DNA of 64,000 nucleotides, from the NCBI GenBank assembly GCA_964543905.1, contig CAZIZO010000007.1, positions 62,001-126,000 of the forward strand. Reading direction: 5' to 3'. Every line of letters starts with the position of its first letter. Within the stretch, counting starts at the first letter, position 1. Below the pieces are notes generated by a model. It made no database searches and had not been told where the DNA came from. It was given only the letters and a program-made list of their open reading frames with translations. The DNA is from GCA-016699835 sp964543905. GTDB taxonomy: Bacteria; Planctomycetota; Phycisphaerae; Phycisphaerales; UBA1924. The translations under genes were made by a program, and so were the position numbers. Below are positions 34,564 to 42,981 of the stretch, piece after piece.

Positions 34564-34986
34564 GTGGCGAAACAGCACAAGGCCTTGACCATCGTTGGAT
34601 GGATCCTCACCGCGTTGATCTTCGCGATGCTTGCGTTCAGCGCGACGATGAAGTTCATGGCGCCTCCTCAAGTCGCGGACATGTTCACGGGCAAGTTTGG
34701 CTACCCAAAGGAATCGCTCACGCCGATCGGCGTCACCGAACTCGCCTGCGCCGTTGTGTTCCTCTTCCCCCGGACGGCGATGCTGGGCGCGGTGCTCTTG
34801 ACGGGATACCTCGGTGGGGCTGTCGCGACGCACGTTCGCGTTCTCGATCCGTTCATCTCACCTCTGGTCGTGGGCGCGGCGGTTTGGCTCGCACTCTTCT
34901 GTCGGGAGCCTCGTCTGCGGGCCTTGTTCCCCTGGCTTTCGCCTCGCCCGTGTTGCACACCAGGCGACGGTGCGCCTGTGCGATAG
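34564..34986 (+). CDS. DoxX-like membrane protein
   Basis: 140 residues from a GTG at 34564, with AAAGGA 6 bases upstream. Four hydrophobic segments are visible: 'TIVGWILTALIFAMLAFSATMKF', 'IGVTELACAVVFLFP', 'MLGAVLLTGYLGGAVATHV' and 'ISPLVVGAAVWLALF' (the first extends over about residues 8-30). 'KFGYPKESLTPIGVTELA' and 'LLTGYLGGAVATHVR' match the DoxX/DoxD-like layout. Members are quinone-interacting or of unknown function. I see no catalytic motif beyond the family pattern. It appears monocistronic, divergent from the debranching enzyme. Confidence 0.78.
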   Translation: MAKQHKALTIVGWILTALIFAMLAFSATMKFMAPPQVADMFTGKFGYPKESLTPIGVTELACAVVFLFPRTAMLGAVLLTGYLGGAVATHVRVLDPFISPLVVGAAVWLALFCREPRLRALFPWLSPRPCCTPGDGAPVR

Positions 34987-35362
34987 AACCCTTGTAAAAT
35001 GCGAACGGGCTTTCCTATGTTTGCGTTTACCTTTGTCAGGACCGACTGCGCGAGACGATTTTCATGTCGAGGTTGACACGCAAGCACCGTTGTGGCAAAC
35101 TGATGGCGTTTTCGGTTGGGGTCAAACTCTGGGCTCCCTTCGCGGTTTACCCGCTCGGAAGGCTTCAATCGCGTAACGCATTCTGCGCGGATTCGTATTT
35201 CCGTCGCAGGTCGGCCTGTGGGATGGCAGCAGACCTTGGTTGCCTCTCTCCAAGCCGGGTTTGGACCTTTGGAATCTTCTCGTTGCCCGCATTGTTTGAG
35301 GGCAGCCTGATGTTGAAGTGAGTTTGAGTTGGGAGTTTTGGACGCTTTTTTTGGAGTGAATC
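34987..35362. other. Intergenic region before the large dockerin protein
   Basis: 376 bp without a credible gene. TTGACA at 35073-35078 followed 17 bases later by CAAACT is a weak sigma70-like promoter candidate; the -10 half matches at only three of six positions. The last 40 bp are T-rich and end in GGAGTGAATC directly before the ATG at 35363, supplying its ribosome binding site. Confidence 0.35.
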
Positions 35363-37411
35363 ATGAGAAAGATGACGTTGGCGATCTCGTTGACCGCGGG
35401 CCTTGCTGCGACCACGGCGGCGATGGCCCAGCAGGAGTTCCCTCTCGAGACCACGATCGAGATGAAAGAAATCGACATCCACGGCAATCCCGTGGTCCGT
35501 GGCCCCTACGCCGACCGCGCGATCGGGATCGTGTTCGATAACGGGTTCAATACCGCCACCGGCTCGATGTTGAACGGCACGGCGCTGGGAACAACCCACA
35601 CGCTCGAAGATTTCGACCTCACCGGTGGCCCACTGGGCACGGCCCCGGTCAAGCGCATCACCGGGATCGGTTACACGATTCAGTCCAGCGGCTGCTCGAC
35701 TCCCCAGACTTATGACGTTCTCCTTGAGGTCTTCCAAGGCTCGGCGTGCAACTACACCAACCCCGAAATGCTGAACGACGGCACGACCGACGCTGTCCCC
35801 GTCTTCTCGGCACGCATCGCCACCACGCAGAACTGCGGCATTCAGACTCTGTACACCCTCAACCTCGCGCCCAACGGCGTGGGCGGCGCGGGTGACGTCT
35901 CCTTCCTTCTCACCAGCAATCTGGGCTTCATTCGCCTCCGCATCGTTGAGCCCGGCACGACCACGCTCCGCCCATACACTTCTGCGGGCACGGGCACGCA
36001 GTTCCAGTTCCCCGTCCACGGCACGGGTGCCGGCGCTCACGCCGTCGGCACGATTACCAACGGCTACGGCCGTGACATCAACGGCGACGGCACCAACCTC
36101 GCTTTCCCACACGCTGGCGGCGCGTCCGGTTTGCTCGGCGGTTCTCCCATTATCACGGGTGGTGCCGCCGGAGCGCATGAGTACCGGCAGGTTGCCGCCA
36201 CCCCGACCCGTACTTGGCGCATGAAACTGGACGGCGAGATCATCTGCACCGCGCCCTCCGCCAACGACCTTGGCGCTCTCGCCAACGGCCTCACCTCCAG
36301 CACCAGCGCCCTCGCCGCGGGTGAGACCAAGTGGTACCGCCTCGAAGTTGGCGATGTGACGGACGCGGCCGAAACCTTCCTCGATCTTGATTGCGAAGGC
36401 TCGACCGTGGCCGATCTCACCATGGCCCTGTACGCCGCGGACGGAACCCGCCTTGCCGTGGACTTGGAAGACGGCTCCGGAACCCTGCCGCAGTTGACCT
36501 ACGGCATCTGCCGCCGCGCCGCTATCGGCGATGGTCGCCAGTATGACGGTCGCGATGGTGAACTCGCCGCGGGCGTGTACTACGTCGGCATCGGCGCCAA
36601 CGGCGTCAACTTCCAATCCTGCTTCAATGTCACCAACACCACCACCGATGTGGGCGACGTCACCTTCAACGTGACCACCAACGCCTCGCCCGCGGGCAGC
36701 GTGCCCCCGGCTCCCTCGGTCGCCCCCACGGTCGATCAGGACTTTGCCACCGTGATGGCCCCCGGTGCTCAGAGCGCCGAAACGGCCGCCGGCCCCTTCA
36801 ACACCACGTGGTACAAGTTCACCCTCGCCGAGAGCACCAGCGCGACCACCTACGTCGATGTGCACACCAGCCTCACGACCAGCAACACCGTCGATTGCGA
36901 GATCGCCATCTTCGACAACGCGGGCAACCTCGTTGCGACCGACGATGACGATTCGATCAACGCCCATGCCGCACTTTCCTTCGGCGCCGCGGGCAACCCG
37001 CGTCCGGCCGTCGGCAACGGCTTGCCCTTCGACGGTCGCGACGGCAACCTCGCCGCGGGCGACTACTACGTCGGCGTCGCGCTCTTCAACATGATCCCCT
37101 CCAACACGCGCTGGTGCTCCCGTACCAACTCGGGCTCCAACCTGGGCGTGACACTCACCATCGACACCAACAGCGACGGTCAGCCTGATTCCTGCCACGG
37201 CGATTGCGTCGCCGACTTTGACGACGGCTCCGGCACGGGCGTGCCCGATGGCGGCGTCACCATCGACGACCTCCTCTACTACCTCGGCATCTTCGAGGAT
37301 GGCGTGATCTGCGCCGACGTCGACGACGGCTCCGGCACGGGCGTGACCGACGGCGGCGTCACCATCGACGATCTCCTTTACTTCCTCTTCCGCTTCGAGG
37401 CTGGCTGCTAA
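35363..37411 (+). CDS. Large secreted protein with C-terminal GC-type dockerin repeats
   Basis: 682 residues. A signal peptide covers about 1-22 (cleavage after 'AMA'); the ATG has GGAG 6 bases upstream. The N-terminal 270 residues contain 'RAIGIVFDNGFNTATGSML' in part, an unassigned beta-rich region. Two pre-peptidase-C-like beta units follow, near 310-440 and 460-610 ('ETKWYRLEVGDVTDAAETFLD' in part, 'RDGELAAGVYYVGIGANG', 'RDGNLAAGDYYVGVALF'). The end has a linker 'TNSDGQPDSCHGDCVADF' and two repeats 'DDGSGTGVPDGGVTIDD' and 'DDGSGTGVTDGGVTIDD', each with 'LLYYL' or 'LLYFL', ending 'RFEAGC'. It is probably a surface protein anchored through the repeats. A strong terminator follows. Confidence 0.85.
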   Translation: MRKMTLAISLTAGLAATTAAMAQQEFPLETTIEMKEIDIHGNPVVRGPYADRAIGIVFDNGFNTATGSMLNGTALGTTHTLEDFDLTGGPLGTAPVKRITGIGYTIQSSGCSTPQTYDVLLEVFQGSACNYTNPEMLNDGTTDAVPVFSARIATTQNCGIQTLYTLNLAPNGVGGAGDVSFLLTSNLGFIRLRIVEPGTTTLRPYTSAGTGTQFQFPVHGTGAGAHAVGTITNGYGRDINGDGTNLAFPHAGGASGLLGGSPIITGGAAGAHEYRQVAATPTRTWRMKLDGEIICTAPSANDLGALANGLTSSTSALAAGETKWYRLEVGDVTDAAETFLDLDCEGSTVADLTMALYAADGTRLAVDLEDGSGTLPQLTYGICRRAAIGDGRQYDGRDGELAAGVYYVGIGANGVNFQSCFNVTNTTTDVGDVTFNVTTNASPAGSVPPAPSVAPTVDQDFATVMAPGAQSAETAAGPFNTTWYKFTLAESTSATTYVDVHTSLTTSNTVDCEIAIFDNAGNLVATDDDDSINAHAALSFGAAGNPRPAVGNGLPFDGRDGNLAAGDYYVGVALFNMIPSNTRWCSRTNSGSNLGVTLTIDTNSDGQPDSCHGDCVADFDDGSGTGVPDGGVTIDDLLYYLGIFEDGVICADVDDGSGTGVTDGGVTIDDLLYFLFRFEAGC

Positions 37412-37437
37412 GCCTGGCTCGAACGCATCGGATACCA

Positions 37438-37473
37438 CGCGGGCCCGGCATTGTCCGGGCCCGCGTTTTCTTT
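37438..37473 (+). terminator. Strong intrinsic terminator after the large dockerin gene
   Basis: A perfect 11-bp GC-only stem (CGCGGGCCCGG / CCGGGCCCGCG) with a 6-base loop is followed by TTTTCTTT. It starts 27 bp after the stop codon and is the clearest intrinsic terminator on the plus strand of the window. Confidence 0.9.
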
Positions 37474-37516
37474 GGCGGCGTGTCGTGTCCGCCCGCCACG
37501 CTACACTCGCCCGCCC

Positions 37517-38491
37517 ATGTCGAACACGACTCCGACCCCGACGAGCGATCCACCCTCACGCATCCTCGGCATCGTCACGATCGTGCTCACCCTCGCGGGT
37601 TGGACGAGCATCCCGCTCTTTCTCCGATATTTCAAGGACCTCGGGATCGACGGCTGGTCCGCCAACGGTTGGCGATACGCCATCTCATCGCTGATGTGGC
37701 TTCCGGCGCTGGTCCTGGCGTGGAAACGCCACGAGTGGCCCCCCAATCTCTGGAAGCGTGCGCTCGTGCCGGGGGTGTTCAATGCCGCGGCGCAGGTCTT
37801 CTTCGGGCTCGCGCCCTACTACGTTGAGGTCGGGCTGATGACCTTCAGCATCCGCCTCCAGATCGTGTTCCTCGTCTTCGGTGCGGCGGTGCTCTTTCCG
37901 GCCGAGCGACGCGTCATTCGTTCGCCCGTCTTTCTTGCCGGCATGGCGTCGCTCCTGGGTGGAACACTCTTGACGGTCTACTTTCGTCCCGGCGGGCTTG
38001 GAGGCGGCACGGCGACGGGCATCATCATGGCGGTCAGCGCGGGGCTGCTCTACGCCGCCTATGCCCTCGCCGTGCGCAAGTTCCTCTGGGGTGTGAAGCC
38101 CCTGCTCGCGTTCGCGGCGGTGAGCCAGTACGCGGCGATCGTCATGCCGACGCTCATGATCTGGAAGGGAAAAGAGCACGGGCTCGTTGTCTTTGATCTC
38201 ACGGGCATCCAGATGCTGTGGCTGGTCGTCTCGGCGCTCGTGGGCATCGGGATCGGGCACACGCTGTATTACTTCTCGATGTCCCGGCTGGGCGTTGCCG
38301 TCGCGTCCGGCGTGGTGCAGTTACAGGCCGTCACGGTGGGGGCGCTGGAGGGGCCCATCTTCGGCTCGTACCTCACGCCCACGCAGTGGTTGACAGGTCT
38401 CTTTGCCATCGCCGGCGCCATGCTGATGCTCTACGCGCAGCAACGCACGATGAATGCAGACCGCGCGGCGGCGAGTCGGGCGTCGTCCTAG
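37517..38491 (+). CDS. EamA/DMT-family transporter
   Basis: 324 residues from the ATG at 37517 with about ten hydrophobic segments arranged as two five-helix halves, the EamA (drug/metabolite transporter) design. Recognisable parts are 'GWTSIPLFLRYF', 'SANGWRYAISSLMWLPALVLAW', 'MASLLGGTLLTVYF', 'GIIMAVSAGLLYAAYALAVRK' and the final 'GLFAIAGAMLMLYAQQ'. The substrate is unknown; family members export amino acids, nucleosides or metabolites. An in-frame start at 37451 would fall inside the upstream terminator and was discarded. The gene converges with the class III aminotransferase gene. Confidence 0.8.
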   Translation: MSNTTPTPTSDPPSRILGIVTIVLTLAGWTSIPLFLRYFKDLGIDGWSANGWRYAISSLMWLPALVLAWKRHEWPPNLWKRALVPGVFNAAAQVFFGLAPYYVEVGLMTFSIRLQIVFLVFGAAVLFPAERRVIRSPVFLAGMASLLGGTLLTVYFRPGGLGGGTATGIIMAVSAGLLYAAYALAVRKFLWGVKPLLAFAAVSQYAAIVMPTLMIWKGKEHGLVVFDLTGIQMLWLVVSALVGIGIGHTLYYFSMSRLGVAVASGVVQLQAVTVGALEGPIFGSYLTPTQWLTGLFAIAGAMLMLYAQQRTMNADRAAASRASS

Positions 38492-38576
38492 TTGCGCCCA
38501 AGCCGTGGTCGATCCGAGCGGACGTGCTTCACCCGTCTGCTCGCGACGCCTCGCCAAATGCCAATCCTGCGGACCA

Positions 38577-40052
38577 TCACCCGGCGGCTTTGGCAAGCCC
38601 CTTCTCGAGGCACGAGAAGACCCTCGCCCAATCTTCGATCTTCATCACGCCCAACGGCGGGAGCATGCGCAGGTGCCAGGGTCCATGCCCGCAATAGAAG
38701 AGGACGACGCCTTCTTCGAAGCAGGCCTTGCACGCGGCGTTGATCTTGTCCTTCTTCCCGCCGAACGGGGTCAGCCGCATCATCCCGCCCGTGCCGCCGA
38801 CGAGCGCGTCGCCGGACCCAACTTCCGGCACCGCGGGGAACCACTCGGGGTGCTTGGCAATGAGTTGCTTGGCGTGCGTCCTGAACTCGGCGTGGTGCTG
38901 TTCGATCTTTCCCCCGGGACCGTAGTACCCCCCGTCGCGAAGGCGCTCGACCACGCGCTGCCCCGTGCGAAAACTGACGCCTTCGCCCGTGAACGTGCCG
39001 CTGAGGAGGGAGACCTTGGGGTTGTACTCGGGCGTCCACATGGTCACGCAGGCCTGGGTCATCTTGCCGACGCAAAAGACGTCGACGTACTCGCCCAGAT
39101 CGAAGAGTTCGTAGGCGAACATGCGACTGGTGCGCCCAAAGGTTTGGATCTCATCGTCCCAGATCGCGATGCGCTTGGCGCGGCAGACGTCCATGAGGGC
39201 CTTGAAGTAGTCGCGGTGGCCGACATTGAACCCCCCCTCGCCCTGCACGAGTTCGAAGATAAAGCAGGCATGCTGCCCGGGATATCGATCCGTGTATTGC
39301 GTGAGGTGGGAGACGCACATGTCGATGAACCTGGAGTGTCCCATGCGCTCGGCGGCGACGGGGTCGTAGAAGGGCATGTAATCGACGAGCACGTTGAGGG
39401 GGAGGCCCGGGCGACCGTCCGCCGAGTCCCCGATCTGCACCATCGTGTTGCTGCGTCCCATGAAGCAGTCTTTGAACGCGATGACTCGGCTTGCAGGGGT
39501 GTGCTTGTGGTAGCAGAGTTTGAGCGCGTTCTCGTTCGCCATCGCCCCGCCGGTGGCGATGTATCCGTGCCTCAGTCGGCTATTTTTGCTCGCCTCCCGG
39601 ATGAGGGTTTCGAGAAACTCGTAGGGCTCAAATCCGGACTGGAGATTGCCGTGCTTGAGGGTGTCGTCGATCGTGCTCCACGCGGCCGCCTCGACAAACT
39701 CGGGGTCGGAATGCCCGAAGAAGTGGACGCCGATGCCGCAGATCATGTCCCACTTCACGCTCCCATCGCTCAACTCGACCAGCGCGCCGTTGCCCAATCC
39801 CGATCCGAGGTAGGGATAGAGCAGCGCACGCCCGCGCACGTCGCCCGCACGCTTCATGAGCGCGTCATACGACTCCTTGAGCCCCGGGTGGGGGGGGCGC
39901 ACGTCGGTGAGGCGAGATGAGGCTCGTTTGGTTTCCTCCACGATCGCCCGAACCGCGGCGGCGAGGGCCGGACTCTTGCGGAGGGACTCGGCGACGGTGG
40001 TGGGGGGGGCGACTGTGGGAGCCGGAGCGCACGGCGAAACGGCGGTGTTCAT
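38577..40052 (-). CDS. Class III aminotransferase, lysine 6-transaminase-like
   Basis: 491 residues from the ATG at 40052. Fold type I, class III motifs: 'WDMICGIGVHFFGHSDPEF', 'GYIATGGAMANENALKL', 'FELVQGEGGFNVGHRDYF', 'WDDEIQTFGRTSRMFAYE' with the PLP-binding Asp, and 'CVGKMTQACVTMW' with the Schiff-base Lys. The 'GK-TQ-C' sequence around the lysine and the following 'LLSGTFTGEGVSFRTGQRVVERL' in part resemble L-lysine 6-transaminase more than acetylornithine aminotransferase, which has a Gly-rich stretch there. The substrate is therefore a guess: lysine, ornithine or another omega-amino compound. Neighbours do not form a pathway with it. Confidence 0.82.
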   Translation of the reverse strand: MNTAVSPCAPAPTVAPPTTVAESLRKSPALAAAVRAIVEETKRASSRLTDVRPPHPGLKESYDALMKRAGDVRGRALLYPYLGSGLGNGALVELSDGSVKWDMICGIGVHFFGHSDPEFVEAAAWSTIDDTLKHGNLQSGFEPYEFLETLIREASKNSRLRHGYIATGGAMANENALKLCYHKHTPASRVIAFKDCFMGRSNTMVQIGDSADGRPGLPLNVLVDYMPFYDPVAAERMGHSRFIDMCVSHLTQYTDRYPGQHACFIFELVQGEGGFNVGHRDYFKALMDVCRAKRIAIWDDEIQTFGRTSRMFAYELFDLGEYVDVFCVGKMTQACVTMWTPEYNPKVSLLSGTFTGEGVSFRTGQRVVERLRDGGYYGPGGKIEQHHAEFRTHAKQLIAKHPEWFPAVPEVGSGDALVGGTGGMMRLTPFGGKKDKINAACKACFEEGVVLFYCGHGPWHLRMLPPLGVMKIEDWARVFSCLEKGLAKAAG

Positions 40053-40135
40053 GCACAACAGTAGAGGGAGCAACCCAACGTGGAAAGCACAAGTGAGATT
40101 CGCTTCGGACGCGGAACGGCCCACGCCTGAATCCG

Positions 40136-40174
40136 ATCGGCGGGCACACGCGGTGTGGCTCGTCGCCCGCCGAT
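40136..40174 (-). terminator. Hairpin after the 302-residue dockerin gene
   Basis: A perfect 10-bp inverted repeat (ATCGGCGGGC / GCCCGCCGAT) with a 19-base loop lies 29 bp beyond the stop of the minus-strand dockerin gene and upstream of the aminotransferase start. No T-run is visible, so factor-independent termination is uncertain. Confidence 0.45.
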
Positions 40175-40202
40175 TCGTCGTCGAATGGTGATCTCCTCGA
40201 GT

Positions 40203-41111
40203 TCAGCACCCTTGCTCAAAGCGATGGAGGTAGTACAGCAGGTCATCGATCGTCACGCCGCCGTCCAGCGTCCCCGTGCCGCTGCCGTCGTCCACGTCGG
40301 CGCGGGCATCACCGGCCTCGAAAACAGAGAGGTAGTAGAGAAGGTCGTCGATCGTGGTGCCACCGTCGGGGGTGCCGGTGAACGAGCCGTCGTCAACATC
40401 GGAAACGCAACGCGGTGGGGCGGGGGGCGTTTCGATGTGCCCGCCGAATCCTTGCGTGGGCGAGGTGGTGCCGAAGATCACGCCGCCCTGCGTCACGGTG
40501 TATGCCGGGTCAAAGTAAATCTCGAGGCGATCGCCCGCGAAGTTGATCTGGGCTCCAAACTGCGGCGCTCGTGGGGCGAGTCGCTGGAACAGCGCCCGGC
40601 AGATGATCGGGCCTTCGGTCTGGAAGTTGAGTTCCTGAGCCGAGAGTTCGGTGGTCAGTTCGCCCGCGTCGGTCACGATTCCGGCCGTAAATACCGCGGG
40701 AAGGCGGTTGGCATCGAAGGGATCGAAGCGTCCGATGATGTCGATGCCGCTCACGAGGATGCGAGGCGCCCTCGCGGAATCGGCACGTTCGCCCGTCATG
40801 CCTCCTGAGAACGCGACGCGTGTCGCGTGCGGCACGTTATGAATGGTGATGGCGTCGTTCGTGTGTGGCGTCAGGTCGGCGTCATGTCCCGCCAGTCGAA
40901 CCTGATCGAGGATGAGTTGACGCTTGATCTCGACCGGCACAGGGCCCGGGATCATGACGGGAATAGTCTGCACGCCGATGGTGACGAAGCAAGGCGCGGG
41001 GACGAGATTGGTGGGCGGACTGAAACCAAGAACGACCTCGTCGGCCAAGGCCGCGCCGGCCAAAATTGTGATGGTGGTCATCGTGAGCGTGACGGTCTTG
41101 AACGTGCACAT
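40203..41111 (-). CDS. Secreted protein with C-terminal GC-type dockerin repeats
   Basis: 302 residues from the ATG at 41111, which has GGAGG 6 bases upstream; upstream in-frame starts were rejected because only this one gives a clean signal peptide ('TLTMTTITILAGAALADE', cleavage after 'ALA'). The mature 200-residue domain is beta-rich with 'LVPAPCFVTIGVQ' and 'FDPFDANRLPAVFTAG' and no recognised family. It ends in two dockerin-like units: 'DVDDGSFTGTPDGGTTIDD' + 'LLYYLSVFEAG' and 'DVDDGSGTGTLDGGVTIDD' + 'LLYYLHRFEQGC'. As in the two other such proteins, the last residue is Cys. It is divergent from the ABC permease gene. Confidence 0.84.
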   Translation of the reverse strand: MCTFKTVTLTMTTITILAGAALADEVVLGFSPPTNLVPAPCFVTIGVQTIPVMIPGPVPVEIKRQLILDQVRLAGHDADLTPHTNDAITIHNVPHATRVAFSGGMTGERADSARAPRILVSGIDIIGRFDPFDANRLPAVFTAGIVTDAGELTTELSAQELNFQTEGPIICRALFQRLAPRAPQFGAQINFAGDRLEIYFDPAYTVTQGGVIFGTTSPTQGFGGHIETPPAPPRCVSDVDDGSFTGTPDGGTTIDDLLYYLSVFEAGDARADVDDGSGTGTLDGGVTIDDLLYYLHRFEQGC

Positions 41112-41311
41112 GCTGCACCTCCACGAGGCCATCTGGACCTCGGTCTTGGCCGCCCACCTCTCGAGTCGGTTGGTCGGCGGTGGGAGTTTCTCCTGCGGGG
41201 GACCATTTCCCTCGCCATCAGGAATGCGAGCAAGCAAGACGGGAATTGCACGTGGAGAGAAACGACACATGGATCGCCGCACGCGGGGTGCGGTGCGCGT
41301 ACCCTCTCACC

Positions 41312-42886
41312 GTGTACCAAGCCCTGCTCGCGCGACGATACCTGACGACGAAGATCATGCCGCTGCTCGCCTCGGTGGCGGTGCTGCTCTGCACGGCGAT
41401 GGTGCTCATCACGTGGTCCGTGATGGGCGGCTTTCTGGGCATGCTGATCGGATCGGGGCGAACGCTCGTGGGCGACGTGGTCATCGGCTGGCCTGGGCCT
41501 GGCTTCGGGCACTACGAAGACTTGATCGCGCGACTGCAAGCCGACCCCGAAATTGAAGCCGCGACCCCGGTGATCGAAACGTACGCGTACGTCACCTCGC
41601 CCGACGGCACGCGTCAGGGCGTCCTCCTCAAGGGCATCGATGGTCCGAGTTACGCCAAGGTCACCAAGTACGCGGACACGCTGTGGTGGAAGCCGCTCGC
41701 CGAGCCTCTCGAAAAAGACAAGCAACGCGAGGACCCTCGCGTCGATCCGCGACTTGCCAACATGATGACGCGTGTCCTTGAGCAAGGGCTGACGCTGACG
41801 CGGACCAATCCAACGACGGGTGAGAAGGAGCCCGCCGTGGTGCCCGGAATCGAGTTCACGGGATTCAATCGGCGAAATCCCGCCGGGTTCTATCTCCCGA
41901 AAACCCGGCAGAGGCCGCGAGCCGATGGGACCGTCGAGAACATCGACACATTCCTTCCGCGAGATGGGTACCTCACCATCGGCGTGGCGCCACTCGACGC
42001 CAGCGGAAAAGCAATCGATCTGGTCAACACCAAGGTCGCCGTCGCCAACGAGTTCCAGTCCGGCGTGTACGAAGTCGATAGCCGCTGCATGTTCATCCAA
42101 CTGGATGCACTTCAGAAGATGCTGAGCATGAGCAAGGCCTCGAAGGTCGAGCGGAGATCCAAAGACCCCTTCCAGATCGAGGAGACCCCCGATGGTCGTG
42201 GCGAACGCTACGTCGAGGTAAACAAGGTCATTGGCGAATCGCCCGCGCGCGTGACGCACGTTCTAGTGCGAGGAAAGGGCGATCTCTCGAAGAAGGGCGC
42301 GGCCGCGAGGCTGCGGGACCGCTGCGGCGCGATCTACGCCGACTTTGCCGCCGCCCACGCGGGGCAGGTCCCCGACGCCTTCGATATCCAGTTGCAAACC
42401 TGGGAGGACCTCAATCGCGTGATGATCTCCGCCGTCGAGCACGAGCGATTGCTCGTTCTGTTCATCTTCAGTTTCATCTCGCTTACCGCCGTGTTTCTGG
42501 TCTTGGCCATCTTCTGGTCCATGATCAGCGAGAAGACACGCGACATCGGTATCTTGCGCGCGATCGGGGCGAGCCGGCTGGGCGTTGCGTCGGTCTGGCT
42601 TTGGTACGCGTTCGCCATCGGCGCCGTGGGGGCGGCGTTGGGTGTCCTCGTCGCCTACCTCGTCGTCGTCAACATCAACCCCATCCACGAATGGCTCGGC
42701 GATCGCCTCGGCATCGTCATCTGGGACCCCCGCGTCTACTACTTCGTGAAGATCCCCAATCAGGTCGGCACGCTCTCGGCGATCGTGGTGTTCTTCGTGG
42801 GCGTGATGTCGAGCGTTCTCGGTGCGGCGTGGCCGGCGATCCGGGCGGCGTGGATGAACCCCGTGCGTGCCTTGCGATTTGAGTGA
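41312..42886 (+). CDS. ABC transporter permease, LolC/LolE-like
   Basis: 524 residues from a GTG at 41312. One N-terminal membrane segment ('ASVAVLLCTAMVLITWSVMGGF') is followed by a large external domain of about 330 residues and three C-terminal segments ('LFIFSFISLTAVFLVLAIFW', 'WYAFAIGAVGAALGVLVAYLV', 'LSAIVVFFVGVMSSVLGAAWP' in part). 'SEKTRDIGILRAIGAS' is the conserved FtsX-domain coupling region and 'ALRFE' the typical end. LolCDE-type transporters pull lipoproteins out of the inner membrane, and the window encodes many lipoproteins, but MacB-like export of other substrates is also possible. The ATPase gene follows directly. Confidence 0.87.
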   Translation: MYQALLARRYLTTKIMPLLASVAVLLCTAMVLITWSVMGGFLGMLIGSGRTLVGDVVIGWPGPGFGHYEDLIARLQADPEIEAATPVIETYAYVTSPDGTRQGVLLKGIDGPSYAKVTKYADTLWWKPLAEPLEKDKQREDPRVDPRLANMMTRVLEQGLTLTRTNPTTGEKEPAVVPGIEFTGFNRRNPAGFYLPKTRQRPRADGTVENIDTFLPRDGYLTIGVAPLDASGKAIDLVNTKVAVANEFQSGVYEVDSRCMFIQLDALQKMLSMSKASKVERRSKDPFQIEETPDGRGERYVEVNKVIGESPARVTHVLVRGKGDLSKKGAAARLRDRCGAIYADFAAAHAGQVPDAFDIQLQTWEDLNRVMISAVEHERLLVLFIFSFISLTAVFLVLAIFWSMISEKTRDIGILRAIGASRLGVASVWLWYAFAIGAVGAALGVLVAYLVVVNINPIHEWLGDRLGIVIWDPRVYYFVKIPNQVGTLSAIVVFFVGVMSSVLGAAWPAIRAAWMNPVRALRFE

Positions 42887-42981
42887 GCCGAGCGAGGAAC
42901 CAAGCCGATAGATCCAAGCACCACATCGCACCGAACGAGGAGCCAACGCTGACCAGTGCCACATCAATCATGGAGCAAGCG

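Noticed and set aside
35165..37438. 757-codon minus-strand frame opposite the large dockerin protein
   Set aside because: Antisense to a gene with a signal peptide, ribosome binding site and known C-terminal repeats. The Gly/Val/Ala-rich sequence reflects the codon bias of the true gene.
38454..39920. 488-codon plus-strand frame opposite the class III aminotransferase
   Set aside because: Antisense shadow; the PLP-binding motifs are on the minus strand.
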